From Vitis vinifera (taxonomy: Eukaryota > Streptophyta > Magnoliopsida > Vitales > Vitaceae): a DNA stretch of 64,000 bases. Below the pieces are notes generated by a model. That model was not told the origin of the DNA. It did not search any database and saw only the letters and a list, made by a program, of their open reading frames with translations. Both the position numbers and the translations under genes were made by a program. Below, piece by piece: positions 11,895-25,200 of this stretch; positions within the stretch are counted from its first letter, which is position 1; each line of letters starts with the position of its first letter. The stretch lies in assembly GCF_030704535.1 (NCBI RefSeq), contig NC_081815.1, forward strand, positions 19,490,001 to 19,554,000. Reading direction: 5' to 3'.

Positions 11895-14800
11895 ATGATT
11901 GGTGGTAGTGCAATGGAAGCCTTGTGGGAAAGGATTGCTCGGATGGAAGAAATGTTAGGAGAATGGCCATGTGAGAATGGCACCGTGGCTTCATGGGAAA
12001 AACACATTGTGGGAGAAATTCAAGTGCAGAGGAGTTTGCTGGAGATCTATGAAAAATTCTTTGAGGATAAATTTGTTGGCTTGAAAGTAGAAATTCAGTC
12101 CCTGATAGATGACTTCAAGGGCTTCCTGCAGTCTTATGGAGAAGAAATTGCAGTCCTCAAGAAGGTTGTGTTGTAGGAATGCTCCTCAGGCCTTAAAGCC
12201 CCTCCCAAAGTCCGGGTCCCAGAGCCTAAGGGCTCCAATGGTAATAGGAATGTGAAGGAGTTTGAGAATTTCTTATGGGACATGGAGCAGTTCTTTAGGG
12301 TTGCTCATGTTCCTGATGGCGAGAAAGTGTCCATTACCAGTATGTATTTGACTAGTGATGCCAAATTGTGGTGGTGAACAAGAATGGAGGATGATGCAAA
12401 GTCTAGAAGGCCCCAAATCATCACTTGGGAAACTCTGAAAAAGGAATTAAAAAATCAATTCCTCCATACCAACATTGCTTGGGTGGCCAGGGAATCATTG
12501 AAAATGCTTAGACACATCGGATTAGTGACGGACTATGTCAAGGAATTTAGTTCCTTGATGTTGGACATGAAGAACATGTTAAAGAAGGACAAGCTTTTTA
12601 ATTTCATGTTTGGACTGCAATAGTGGGCTGAGATGGAACTTAGGAGACAAGGGGTCCGTGATCTCCCTACTACCATGACTATAGTAGATTGCTTGGTGGA
12701 TTACAAGATGGGTGGCGCCATCTCCACCATGCAGAAAACAAAGTCAGAAGGGAGTAAGAAGGCTAAGGCTAAGGGTAAGACTTCTGAGAAGGCGGGATGG
12801 AAGAAATAGAACAAGAAGGGTGCTGCAGGGGTAAAACTAGTGGAGAATACCACAAAATTTGTGCAATAGTCCACCCGAATGGTAGGGTGCTTCATTTGCA
12901 ATAGCCCACACCTAGCCAGAGACTGCCCTAAAAGAGAAAAACTCTCGACCCTTGTGAATGCAGACGACAAGGAAGAATCTGACTCAGAGACCCTTCCTGT
13001 AGTTAACCCATTGCAACTCCTAAATGTAATTCATGGTGAGACCCTAGTCCAAAAGTCCCTAATGCATGTTCATGTGGTTGTAAATTGTGTGCAGGTGAAG
13101 ACTTTGGTGGACAGTGGTGCCACTCATAATTTCGTGGCCACCAAAGAGGCAAACAAGTTGGGATTGAAGTTAGAAAATGATACCAGTCGGATCAAGGCAG
13201 CCAATAGTAAAGCCCAGAAGATCTAAGGGGTAGCCAAGAATGTTCTCATGCAAGTTGGTGACGGGAAAGGCACGTGTAGCCTACTTTGTGTGCCCTTGGA
13301 TGACTTCGATTTGATCCTTGGTGTATACTTCCTCTTGAAGGCTAAGGTGGCCTTGATCCTATATTTGGGTGGATTGGTAGTGTTGGAAGAAAGACAACCC
13401 TGTTTCGTGCAGGCCTTGAGGGCAAAGGATGGTGGTAAGGGTCAACATAAGATGTTTTCCGCTATTCAGTTAAAGAAGGAATTGAAGCAGGGCTAGGATA
13501 CTTATGTTGCAGCCTTGATCGAGATTAAGGAATGACAGTTTGTGGAAGTCCCTGATTTAGTGGTCAAAATTTTGAAAGAGTTTAGAGATGTGATGCCTGC
13601 ACAACTCCCCAAGAAATTGCCACCCCGACGACCTATTGACCGTAAGATTGAATTGTTGCCTAGAACAAAGCCCCCAACTCAAGCCCCTTACAGGATGTCT
13701 CCTGCAGAATTGTTGGAGCTACGCAAATAGTTGAGGTAATTATTGGATACAGGCCTGATCCAACCCTCAAGGGCTCCATATGGTGCACCAGTGTTGTTCC
13801 AAAAGAAGCATGATGCCTCTCTACGCATGTGTGTGGATTATAGGGCTCTCAACAAGGTGACCATAAAGAACAAATACCCAATCCCCTTGGTAGCAGAACT
13901 GTTTGACAGATTGTTAAAGGCCTCTTATTTCACCAAGTTGGACTTGAGATCAGGCTATTGGCAAGTGCGGATTGTAGCAGGAGATGAAGGGAAGACCACT
14001 TGTGTAACTCGGTATGGTTCATACGAGTTTCTAGTAATGCCCTTTGGGCTAACTAATGCCCCTTCTACTTTTTTCAATTTAATGAATGATGTCTTGTTTG
14101 ATTACTTGGATGCATTTGTGGTAGTATATCTAGATGATATTGTGGTATACAACCAAACTCTAACAGAACATGAAAGACATTTGAGATTGGTGTTCCAACG
14201 ACTGAGTGAGCACAGACTTTATGTAAAGCCAGAGAAATGTGAGTTTGCTTAGAAGGATATCACATTTCTTGGACACAAGATCAATGTAGGCCTGATCAAG
14301 ATGGATGAAGGCAAGGTGCAAGTTATTAAGAAGTGGCCAGTCCCTAGCAAAGTTACGGAGTTGCGGTCCTTCCTCGGCTTGGCCAACTACTACAGAAAGT
14401 TCATTAAGGGGTATTAAAAAATGGTGTCTCCCCTTACTGACCTATTGAAGAAGGACAACCAGTGAGACTGGAGCATGCAGTGTCAGATGGCTTTTGAAGG
14501 CTTGAAGGAAGCTATCTCCACTAAGCCTGTGCTGCATTTGCCAGACTTGAACTTACCCTTTGAAGTCCAGACGGATGCCTCAGATAGGGCTTTGGGTGGG
14601 GTCCTAGTGCAAGAAGGGCACCTTGTGGCGTTTGAAAGTAGGAAATTGAATAATGCTAAGCAGAAATACTCCACTCTTGAGAAAGAAATGACAGTTGTGG
14701 TTCATTGCTTGCAACAGTAGAGACATTACTTGTTGGGGAGTATATTCATAGTGATTACTGATAATGTGGCCAACACCTTCTTCAAAACTCAAAAGAAGTT

Positions 14801-16425
14801 GAGTCTCAGACAGACCTAATGGTAGGAGTTCATGGTCGACTTCCAGTTTGAATGGTTGCATCGACCAGGAAGACATAACATAGGGGTTGATGTCCTGAGT
14901 AGAAAAGAGGTGATTACCTATATTTCGGCCTTCTCATAAGTCATCTCTAACTTTAATGAGAGAATCAAGCAGGCTGCAGAGCATGATGTTGCATATGGTA
15001 GGCTGAAACAAAAAGTTAAGGGGGGTATGATTAGGAGGTATTGGCTAGAGGGAGACCTCCTTATGAAAAAAGGAAAAAGATGGTATGTTCCTACAAGCGG
15101 CTTGAGAAGGGAACTGTTGCGGGAGACTCATGATGCAAAGTGGGCAAGCCATTCCGGTGAAAAGAGAACCCTAGCATTGCTGGCCAAATCCTATTATTGG
15201 CCAAAGATTGGTGAGGATGTGCAGGCGTATGTGAAAATCCTGTCTGATTTGTCAGATGGACAAGACCGAAAGGAAAAAGGCTGCAGGGTTGCAGCAACCC
15301 CTCCCCTTTCTAGAAAAACCTTGGGAGAGCATTCCATGGATTTTATCACCGGATTTCCAAAGGTTCATGACTTCAAATCTATCTTTGTTATTGTAGATAG
15401 ATTTTCTAAGTATTCTGTGTTTATACCTGCTCCTAATGCATGCCCTACGGAGGAAGCGACTAGGCTATTCTTCAACCATGTTTTAAAACACTTTGGGTTG
15501 CCTCAAGACAGTGAGTGATTGGGATGCACGGTTCACAAGCCGATTTTAGGTGGAATTGTTCAAACTCTTGGGTTCAGGGTTGAAGTTTTCCACAACCAAT
15601 CTTCCTTAAATTGATGGGCAGACAAAGAGGATCAATGCCTTACTAGAGGAATACCTCAAGCACTATGTGACAGCACACACAAAAGAACTTGGTTGATTTG
15701 CTGGACACTGCCCAATTGTGTTATAATCTGTAGAGGAGCTCAGCAACAGGGATGAGTCCCTTTGAACTGGCTATCGGGGTGCAACCAAGGATGCCTTTGG
15801 AAGTGGCTAAGCAAAAGACATGAGGAAATAGTCCTGCAGCATATAAGATGGCTCGATCCGAATAGGAGATGTTTGATGAGGCCCGAGACAATCTAGAGAA
15901 GGCAACCAGATGGATGAAGAAGTATGCAGACCGTGATCGACGACCCTTGGAATTTCAGGTTGGGAACAAGGTCCTCCTGAAGTTGACTCCTCATATATGG
16001 AAGAAAATCAGTAGCAACACAAGGCAAAGGGGTCTAATTCCCAAGTATGATGGATTATTTGAGGCAATAAAACGAGTGGGATAGGTGGCCTACATGTTGA
16101 AGCTGCCTAAGAGACTCAAGCTTTACCCGACTTTCCATGTCAGTTTTCTGAAGCCTTACCATGAGGATCTGGATGAAAAGAAGGTGTAGACAAAGCGGGT
16201 TCCTCCATTGGTCATGAAGCAATTTGACCAAAAGATGGAGAAGATCTTGGATCATAGGACCATGGGACATAGCAAAAAGAACCGACGAACTGATTTCTTG
16301 GTTAAGTGAAAAGGGACTTCGGAAGTAGAAACTACATGAAAAAATGATGTTACCTTGTGGCAGTTTGAAGTGGCGGTCCGGGCATACTGGCAGACTAAGT
16401 CGACGAGGGCGTCAACTTCAGTAGG
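11895..16425 (+). pseudogene. Gypsy gag-pol polyprotein, decayed by nonsense codons
   Basis: From 11895 to 15518 a single reading frame carries gag, a CCHC zinc knuckle (12888-12926), aspartic protease (DSGATHNF, near 13110), reverse transcriptase (YLDD near 14127), RNase H (near 14560-14700), and the integrase N-terminal region and core (15090-15510). It holds 17 stop codons: 12174, 12375, 12621, 12807, 12867, 13224, 13494, 13533, 13728, 13737, 14250, 14415, 14463, 14718, 14817, 14823 and 14937. No frameshift occurs before about 15500. After that the frame shifts, and the integrase tail and a chromodomain-like segment (about 16235-16425) follow with more stops. Many stops sit where Trp or Gln is expected, the pattern left by deamination of methylated cytosine. 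A chromodomain places the element among chromoviruses. Confidence 0.88.
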
Positions 16426-16437
16426 CGGGGGTGGGTT

Positions 16438-17751
16438 TGTCAACCCCTTAGCCTCATGACCCAATGTTGGAGGAAAGGACCTCATGGGTAGGCCTTGCAC
16501 CTATGGGAGCCTAGATGGAGAGCAAGGATGGCTTGAGGGTTTGGTGGTTCAAACCCTAAGAGTTAAAATGAGGAGGTCATGTGTGAGCCAAACACGCACC
16601 ATGGGCGAGCTAGACATGCAAGCACGCACACTGTGGGCGAGCCAGACACGCACCGCGGGCGAGCTAGACACGCACCACGAACAAGCTAAACAGGCACCAC
16701 ATGCGCACCATGGACGAGCCAGATAGGCACCGCGTATGCACCGCATGCACACCAGATGGGCATCGCTTGCGCACGAGGCATATGTTGACTATGGAGTTAG
16801 TGTAGATGAATGGTGAGGTTTATTTTGGAATATAATTTATAATTATTTAAATATTCCATTATGTCTCCTCAAGCATGTATGATGTCTCCTCTAAACATCT
16901 TGAGAATGGCTTATATTGCTCTTTAAGAAGGGGGAGGGGAGGGAGGGTAGGTGATTCAAGGGGGCACCATGGCATGACACTCAAGCACGCACATGTGGGC
17001 TCCACGACATGTGTGGTGTGTACCCTATGGCCAGAACGACACGGGGCCTGGTATGGCCTACCTCCTCCCCACGTTGGCACGAGAATGCTTAAGCCTTGTG
17101 CAGCGAGCCAGCTGGAGAAGCCATGGGCGTAATGTCGTGGTTCAATGGGGCATTAGACACATAGCTAACTCGAGCTCATGAGGACTATGCATAGCACAAG
17201 GGCACAATGCCTTGTGCACCAAGAATGAACAACCATGGGCGCAATGCCATGGCTCGTTGCTGTGAAGCTTGACCTGACAGTGGGAGCTAGGCACATGCCC
17301 AGGCCATGGGCACCTTGACATGGCATGGGCTCACATATCAGTGTAGGGAAGGCACACTAATGCACCAAACACCTGGTCAACTGATTAGTGCATGCTGCTG
17401 GTTTAGATGGCAGCTAGCTAGTGGCAGTAAGTGAGTGATCAGGACAACATTCAACTACAAGGGACTGGCAGATGGTTGTGGTGCTGATGGCTGGTATGAA
17501 GAGACACCTTGGACTGAAAGAGTGTCTCCAGCTCTAAGCATTGTACTCTGACTCAAGCTGAGACACTTTGGGAAAACAATTTTGTATCTTGTAGAGTTGA
17601 ATAATACAAGTTAGGAAGGGTGTTTTCCGTAGTTGTGTGGTTGTCTGTTACTTTGTTTTTCTAAGGGCTGGGAAGAAAGGTTGGCTAAGGAAGGGTTCTT
17701 AGCACCGCACACTCAATGAAAAAAAAAAGGTTGATATTCAAGGGTGTGACA
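16438..17751 (+). repeat. 3' LTR of the gypsy element
   Basis: 1,314 bp, preceded by a purine-rich tract (GGCGGGGGTGGG). It lacks the nested solo LTR of its partner and has a deletion near 17532. Confidence 0.88.
16580..16770 (+). repeat. Minisatellite-like array in the gypsy 3' LTR
   Basis: About eight degenerate copies of a roughly 20-22 bp GC-rich unit of the form GGGCGAGCYAGACACGCACC. The array is locally rich in CpG, unlike the AT-rich surroundings, and explains several spurious Ala/Arg/Cys-rich open frames here. Confidence 0.65.
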
Positions 17752-18426
17752 CCTACCATGTCTACATGAAAAATCTTAACACAGAAACATATATTGGCAG
17801 TTCCCACTCGTTGGTTATAAGCATTTATTTCTTACTAAATTTGTTATGAATAAGTAATGATAACTAACTTACTCTGTTCTCTAAAGAAAGGTTAATCAAC
17901 ACTTTAATTAATTGGGTTCCTCTGATAACATTTGTCAAGCATGGTTAGAGGAAGTGGCAAGCAAAAGATTGACGCTTTGATTAACCTAGGAGCTTATTAT
18001 CTTGTTGGAATTCCATCTGGTGCATTATTAGCTTTTGTGTATCACATTGGAGGAAATGTGACTCTTATTCTACCTTCAGTCTTTCTCCTACTTTTAATAT
18101 TCCAATCTAGTTTATATTCTCCAGAAAGAAGAAAAGTTAACCCTTTTGTATATCTACTTGGTCCACAGGGACTCGGACAAGAATTATAGTTTCACTGTTC
18201 ATGCAGGCAGTATCCCTCGCAATCATAATTTTTTGCACTAATTGGGAGAGAGAAGTATAATTCTTTTTCACTGATGATTGTGTCTGTGTCTGTGTCTGAG
18301 AATTCTCTTGTTGAATTCACTAATGCTTTATTTTATCTCTTTCTTTTGCAGGTAAAGAAGGCTACTAATAGAGTTCATCATGACTCAATAGTCCCTGTGA
18401 ATGTAGCATCATCAAGTTCACATTGA

Positions 18427-19266
18427 AGTAATATTGCTTATCCGATAAAAATCATGCCCAATCGTATATTCCGTTTCTAGTGGTCCTACTATCCGATGTT
18501 CTAGTCCTTGAAACACAGTCCGCAACAAAGCATTTTGAAAAGAAAGGAATATATGATTTATTAATAGCCCAAGCATCTGGCAACAAAGTGATAAACCCCA
18601 ACCTCTTACTAAAAGGTGACGGATAGTACAAATTAAATTGATTACAAGAACCCACTAGTTCTAGTTTACCTTCTTTCACTTCACTGGCAGAATCTTGACT
18701 TATTCCCGACAAACTGTGGTGCCTTTAGAATTAATTCCATATTCCATCGTCCAAAATGGATTTCTCTTGTAAAGCTAAAGAATCAAATTTTGATAGGAGA
18801 ATTTTCATAGAAACAGATTTTTTTGAATAATTTTTAAAATGAATAGTTTTTGTTTTTTGAATAATTAAATATTAAAACAGTAAAAGAAGAATAATGAACC
18901 TTTAAAAGGTAAAGTAATTTCATTATATTAAAATATGATTTTATATATATATGTATGTATTTTTTTTTCAATTTCTATTTAATTTTTTTTTTCTATTTTT
19001 CTTTTGCAAAAAATTTAGTAAACATCTCACCTTATGAGATTGAGACCCATATTTTAAATTTTAATTAATGGAAAACTACTAGGAAGCTACTGGACAAACT
19101 TGTTCTATGAATTTTGGACTATATGAAGATGTATCTGTGAAAAAAAAAAATTTAAATAAAGACACTTCAAGGTGGAGAGTAGTTTTATAACAATATTTTC
19201 AGCTTTGTGGGCTGAGATTTGTGATTTGTATTCCGAGTGGCGATAACAGAGACAAGCCCTATCTCC
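18427..19266. other. Intergenic DNA and promoter region between MATE-psi and MATE-2
   Basis: No gene is seen. The first 300 bases match the reverse complement of 39890-40240. The last 200 bases are the 5' flank of MATE-2. At the position where the orphan exon and MATE-5 have a TATA box, this copy reads CTATGAATT (19105-19113), a weakened match. An upstream in-frame GTG at 19237 is not a credible plant start. Confidence 0.5.
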
Positions 19267-22200
19267 ATGGATGGGGAAGACCAGAAACCAAGTCTGGAAT
19301 CACCATTGATTTCTCAAGAAGCTGTGTCTCACTCCAGGAATGGAGCAAAAAGAGAGGAGATCTTGGGTGAAGTGAAGAAACAGTTGAAAATAGCAGGGCC
19401 TTTGATGTTAGTCAATGTTCTACTATATAGCTTACAGGTGATTTCAGTAATGTTTGTGGGTCATCTGGGAGAGCTAGCTCTCTCTGGTGCTTCCATGGCC
19501 ACTTCCTTTGCTTCAGTCACTGGCTTCAGCTTGATTGTAAGTAACATGGATTTTTTTTTTTTTTGTGTCATCATCTCACACATCCATCCACATTTGATTT
19601 AGCTACTTTTGGGTTGTACCCTTTCGAATATCTGTTGCATCGCATAATTATTCGGCTGAATTCTTCATTGGATTGCCGACATAGATCAGAAAATATTTAT
19701 CTAAACTTAGAGGTTACTATAATATTGTTGGGAATCCATCATAACTTTTTTTTCCACAGCTTCTGTCCAGTTTCCTTTATGGACCGAAATTTTGTCTCAT
19801 TTATCCATTCTTATCTCATACAATGACAACAGTGTCCTTTAAATCTTCTTGATTCAAGGCTCTTGGTTCTTGATCCACTCTTGACCCCTCTACAATGGAC
19901 AAAGCAGTAATATATTCTGAGTAATGTTGTAACAACTTTCTCTGTTGTTTATTTATAAGAAGGAATCATCTTAATCTTAATTAGTAACTAAAACCTATGA
20001 GATAAAAATTATTGGAAGCTACAAAAACAAGAAAAAGAAAAAAAAATGTTGGATAAGAAAAAATATAAAAAAAAAGAATGTCAGAGGAAATAATTATTAT
20101 AATATAGATATTCTAGATTAAAAAAAAAAAAAAAAAAGTGGACATACCTGTGGATTTAGATTATTGCCTGTGGATATAGACATTATTATTATTAAAATAT
20201 AACAAATTGATCAATTAAATATAAAAAATAAGATTTAGATAAGAAAAAAATGAGAATATAATTGTAAAGCTATCAAGAGATGCTCTCACATGGTCATAGT
20301 GAACTCTTTTCATTAATTGCTACTTTCTTATTAGTTACTACTTTTCAATATGACATGAAAGAAAAGTTATCGGGTGGTTTAAAAAAGCCCAATCAAGAAA
20401 TCTGTTTCTCCAACTTCATTGGATTGATGAATAACTATTAATATCAAGAATAATGAAAGGGCATGATCTAATACCACTATATTATTGGTTGGAGTTCTAA
20501 TCCTAATTGATAGAACAATCTTTACCTTTTTGGTATGGAATGAAGGTAAGTATCTATCTAGTAAAAAAATTTAAGTCTCCAACATCATTAGATTAGAGTT
20601 GGGGTATGGTAACTGATGAATAACTACTAGTATCAAGAATAGTGTACTTGTGTTTTTGAGTAAATTTGTCCATTTCTTTTATCAAGTTATTACTTATTTT
20701 ACAAAGATTCTGCTTATTTCTTTCTATATATGTAAGAACCTTTGAGAAAGATTTCAAGTGTTAATTATTTAGTATGCATTATTAGTCTTCCAACACTCCA
20801 AAGACATTTTCAACCAAGCTTTTGAAATGAGTTTTATCCACCTTTTTTCTTTCATCTTATTTCTTCAACTTTTCATTCACAATTAAAGGAGCATTTTAGA
20901 GGTTCACAACCAATCATGCCAATTTTTTTTAGGATATTCAACATACCTCTTTTGACAAATAAACACTCCATCTTCTTTTTAATAGACTTGAATTCCCAAT
21001 GCAAAAAATAGTACAACAATCACATGTTGCTCATTTCATATTTTTTTCATCATTTTTTTTTTACTTTTCAATCATTTTTCAGCATTTTAAGTTAAAATCA
21101 AACCAACAACAATAAGTAAGAATCTTAGAGCTTCCTTTGCTCTTGAAACAAAGTAGTTAGGTTCATTCTTGCTTCTATAGAAGTCATTTTTGGTGAAGTA
21201 GCTATCAATTTAATTGTACTAGACATAAAGAACTTGTTTCAAATTGTACAAGGCCTTCTTCAACTTGTAAACCTTCTTTCCTTTACCAACAACAACAAAG
21301 CCTTGAGGTTGTTCCGTATCAATTTTTCATTCAACTTTCCATTCAAAAATGTAGATCTTACATCAAGTTGGTAAAGTAACCAACCTTTTTTAGCAGCCAC
21401 AACAATGATAGCTTTAATAGTGTCAAGACAAGCAACTAGAGCAAAAGTTTCATGGAATTGCAACCAACCTTGTTGCAAACATTCAAACCCTACTATCAAA
21501 ATGGTGTTTCACCCTATAGATCCACTTCACCAAAATCATCTCTTTTCCTTTTCCTTTTGTGACTAGCAGCCATAATGCATTTTCCTCAATGATATCAATT
21601 ATTTGTTCTATTGCTTCCTTCAATCTTCATCTTCTACTGCCTTTTCAAAGCTTTGAGGTTTAGTAATGCAAAAATTGCATCTCTTATAAATGTCACTCAA
21701 ACTCTATATTTTTCCTGGAGTTAAGGATAGTGATGATGAGCATGAAGTTGGAGACCTAATGAAGGGAGGCAATGAAACTGATCTTAGGGAGTTTTGAGGT
21801 GATAAAATTGAGTTTCCACTATTATCATTTTCAGTGGGGGCACTAGTTGAACTTTTTCAAAGAAATTTGTTTTTTGTTTGTTTGTTTGTTTGTTTGTTTG
21901 TTTGTTTTTTTAACTTTGCCTTCTCCTAATTCCAAGAAACTTTTTCATAAAAAAAATTATATATCTACTTATCATCAAATTGTTTGTTTTTAGGTTTTAC
22001 ATCCTATAGCTTTTTGATTCTAAGTTTTAACCTATGGAAATATATTTTTCACTTACTTCATCCAACTTACTCTTCTTTTCTTTGAGTACTTGTGAATAAC
22101 ATATACAACCAAACACTCTTAAGTGTCTCCTAGATGGTTTTCTTTCACATTATTATTGGAGTTCAATTTAACAATGCTTCTATTGAGCATCTATTTAATA

Positions 22201-25200
22201 AGCATGCAATAATGTTAACAACTTCATCTTGGAGGATTTTAGGTAACCCTTTCTCATGTAGCATTGCTTTAACCATTTTCATAATAGTTTGACTTTTTTC
22301 TTTCAACTACTTCATTTTGTTGAGGAATATATGTAGCAATTTGTTACCTCTCAACCCCTTCATCTTGATGAAACTTCTCAAATTGGCATAAAGTAAATTC
22401 TTTTCCTTTGTCACTTCTCAAGGTTTTTACATAACAACCCTTTTGTTTTTCAACAAAACTATTGAAAAATTTTTAAGACAATGAACATTTAAAAATTTTT
22501 GCTTCATTAAGAATACCAAAGTCAATGTTGTAAAATCATCAATAAATAGTATAAAATATTTGTTGTTACCTTGAGAAGTTGGACACATAAGAACACAATC
22601 ATCAACGTGAATTAGATCCAATGCCTTTGCTCTTCATGCAACTTCCTTGGGAAATAATTACTATGATGCTATCCAAGAACACAACCTTCACATACTTTAT
22701 TCTTTCCTTCAATGGTGTTGAGCAATCCTTATACCATCTTCTTTTGGCAAAGAAAATTTAAACTTATATTGAAGTTCAAAGTGCCCACATCTTCTATGAA
22801 AAACCAACCTTCTTTAACATCTTCTACTCTAAAAGCTACATTTTAAGCATATTTGAAGACAATTAGAACATTTCTATTTTTTTTTTCCATTTTTATCTTT
22901 GTCACTACACTTCTTCTTTGCCCCTTATCATAGATGGTGCACTCATTGTCTTTAAAGTGAAGTTTGTATCCATGCTCTACTAGCTAATCCACACAAAGCA
23001 AATTTTGCTCCAAAGCTGAAAACAGGTAGAAGATTTCAAATGTACTTGGTTACCATTTTAGTTTGAATGCTAATGGTGTCTTTTCCCTTGACATGCACTA
23101 GATCACCTTTTACCCATTTTGACTTATGATTTAATGGTTCTATCCATGTCAAGAAAAATATCTTTATTATCAAACATGTGGTTTATGTAACCACTATCAA
23201 TGAACCACATATTATTTCTCTTCTTAATATCTTTTTGACAAGTATAAAACATATTTTCTTTATCTTCTTTTTTCTTCAACACAATTTGCTTGTTGATTGT
23301 TGGAAGCCTGCAATCTTTTCTTAACATACCCAAATTTTATTTATAATAGAGAATTGAAGCTTCCCTTTAAACAAACAATCATTTTCAACATGACCTTTTT
23401 TTTTTTGTGGAAAATATTGCATTTTTGGAATGTGTTAGTGAATTGTCGAAATTAGTGATTTTTTTTCGACCATTGAATATTTGTCTAGCTACCTCTTCCA
23501 TTTCTTCCTCTACCACTTTCTCATCCACTTCTACCTATCCTAGGTTCCAAATATTACATTTTAGGAATGCATTAGTGAATTTTCTTCCACTGTTGAATCT
23601 TTCTTTACCTCTTCCATTTCTTTGTCTTCCTCTTTCTCGTCCATTTCTACCAACCCTAGGTGAATCACTTCTATTTTCATTGCTTGTGGGTTTGTTTTCA
23701 ACATTTCTCAAGTGAATGCTCAACTTGCACTAGATTGCACTTTCAATTGATTTTTCAAAATACCTCACTAGTCCCTGCTCATAAGTTTTCAAGGACCTAA
23801 AAAATGGCTCATGTAAGCTTAGCTAAAAGAGGTTTTGTTTTTTTTTTCTTCAACCATAGTCATAATTGGGTCAATTTTATCAAGTAGGCTAATTAAAATT
23901 TTCTCAATAATTCTTCTATCATTAATTTTTTTCACAATATGACTTCATCTAATTTACTAACACCATGAACTTGGAAGAGGACTTATTTAAAGTTTCATTT
24001 TCCCTCATGTTCATATTTTCTAGCTCTCTTCATAAAGTTTGGAGCATTACTGAATACTTTTCCATCTCTTTGGAACTCCTATTGATGGTGTCCCATACTT
24101 CTTTAACTTTTGAAGATCTCATAATTCTTGAGAAATAGTATTGTCAATACTTTGAATAAAAAAGAGAGTTTTTGAATCCATTTTTCTCAACAATTTTAAC
24201 TAATGCTTTTTTTTTTTTCCATTTGGAGTTAGTGTTGTTGCATTTTTAGGTTCACTCAAAGCGATTTAAAAAAAAATCACAAACATCTTGAAACATAAAT
24301 AATGTTTTCATTTTCACACGCCAAAAATCATAATTTTCCCTTATAAATGATGAAATAAAAGAAAGTTGAGAACTTATACTTTTGTTACTTGTGGCAACCA
24401 CTGATGTACTCTAAAAATCCTTGATCTTCTGCATCAAGGGTGAAGGTTCCTTGTTATTCTTCTCAAATAACAACTAAGTTGTTGAGCTCATTGATCACAA
24501 CTTTGATTCTACATGATCTTCTTAGACCATAACAACTCTGCCTTCTTTTGTTTCTCTTTCTCTATATACTTAGGTTCAAGCATTGAAAGGCAAAGGCAAC
24601 AGAGACAGTCCCACCTACTTCATACTTTATTTCCTCACAACAATCCTTTTGTATTGATAGCTACTCTCCTTCACCAAACCTTAGCCTGATTGCTACGGAT
24701 TCAAGTCTTCAAAGAAGAAGAGAAACCTTAGAATTCCTCCTCTCTGCTATAATATGTGTTTGTCAAGATTCCATGAACAAGGAGCATGCCAGTACTAGAG
24801 ACAAGAGACAAGAAGAATACTTAAAAAGAGAGAGAGAGTGAAAAAGAAAGTACGAGTTTGGGAGAGAACCTGCAAATACAAAGCTATCCAACAATAAAAC
24901 AATTTAGAGAGTTAGAGAAAGAGTTAGAAACATAAAATCGCTAGCTTTTATTCAACTTTTGTTAGTTGTTATTTCAACCAAAAACGTGGGATAGAAATTG
25001 AAGATAAAAAGGATATTTAAAATGGAAGACTCAGCTGAAACTTGGTCTCCTTTTGTATTTATTTATTTCCTACTACTATTTTATTTGAAGATTGCAATCC
25101 ACATTTATAACAAATTTAATCAATTAAATCTCTCTCCATGGATCGATAATATTCACACCAAATACAAACACAAAAAACTAATTTTTATGTGAGTGACATT

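Larger units (their letters stand above)
8800..17751 (+). mobile_element. Ty3-gypsy chromovirus-type retrotransposon in intron 5 of MATE-psi
   Basis: An 8,952-bp element with TG...CA LTRs, one gag-pol frame and a chromodomain-like C-terminus. The target duplication is imperfect (CTTAC left, CCTAC right). The uninterrupted site can be read in MATE-5 (reverse strand near 40890). Its 5' LTR contains a nested solo LTR of another gypsy family. Its coding region has many nonsense codons, so the element is dead. It is absent from the other palindrome arm and so inserted after the inverted duplication. Confidence 0.92.
6072..18426 (+). pseudogene. MATE-psi: MATE transporter pseudogene split by two retrotransposons
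   Basis: Inverted paralog of MATE-5, without a recognisable exon 1. Segments: exon 2 at 6072-6370 and 7676-7921 (interrupted by a copia element with 5-bp target duplication), exon 3 8030-8116, exon 4 8241-8294 (3 bp shorter), exon 5 8380-8618, exon 6 17939-18057, exon 7 18169-18254, exon 8 18352-18426. A gypsy element fills intron 5. Further lesions: Trp to TGA at 7716-7718; loss of the exon 3 acceptor (AG to AA at 8028-8029); Tyr to TAG at 8438-8440; altered exon 6 acceptor at 17937-17938; last base of exon 6 changed (G to T at 18057); one-base deletion in exon 7 near 18174. It cannot encode a transporter. Exon 8 ends later than in MATE-5, where a TAA shortens the tail. Confidence 0.9.

Noticed and set aside
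16484-17181. Ala/Arg/Cys-rich open frames near 16.5-17.2 kb
   Set aside because: They come from the GC-rich minisatellite and other parts of the gypsy LTR and have no counterpart in known proteins.
19237-19266. Upstream GTG start adding ten residues to MATE exon 1
   Set aside because: Plants do not normally start at GTG. All paralogs share the ATG at the MDGED or MDRED position.
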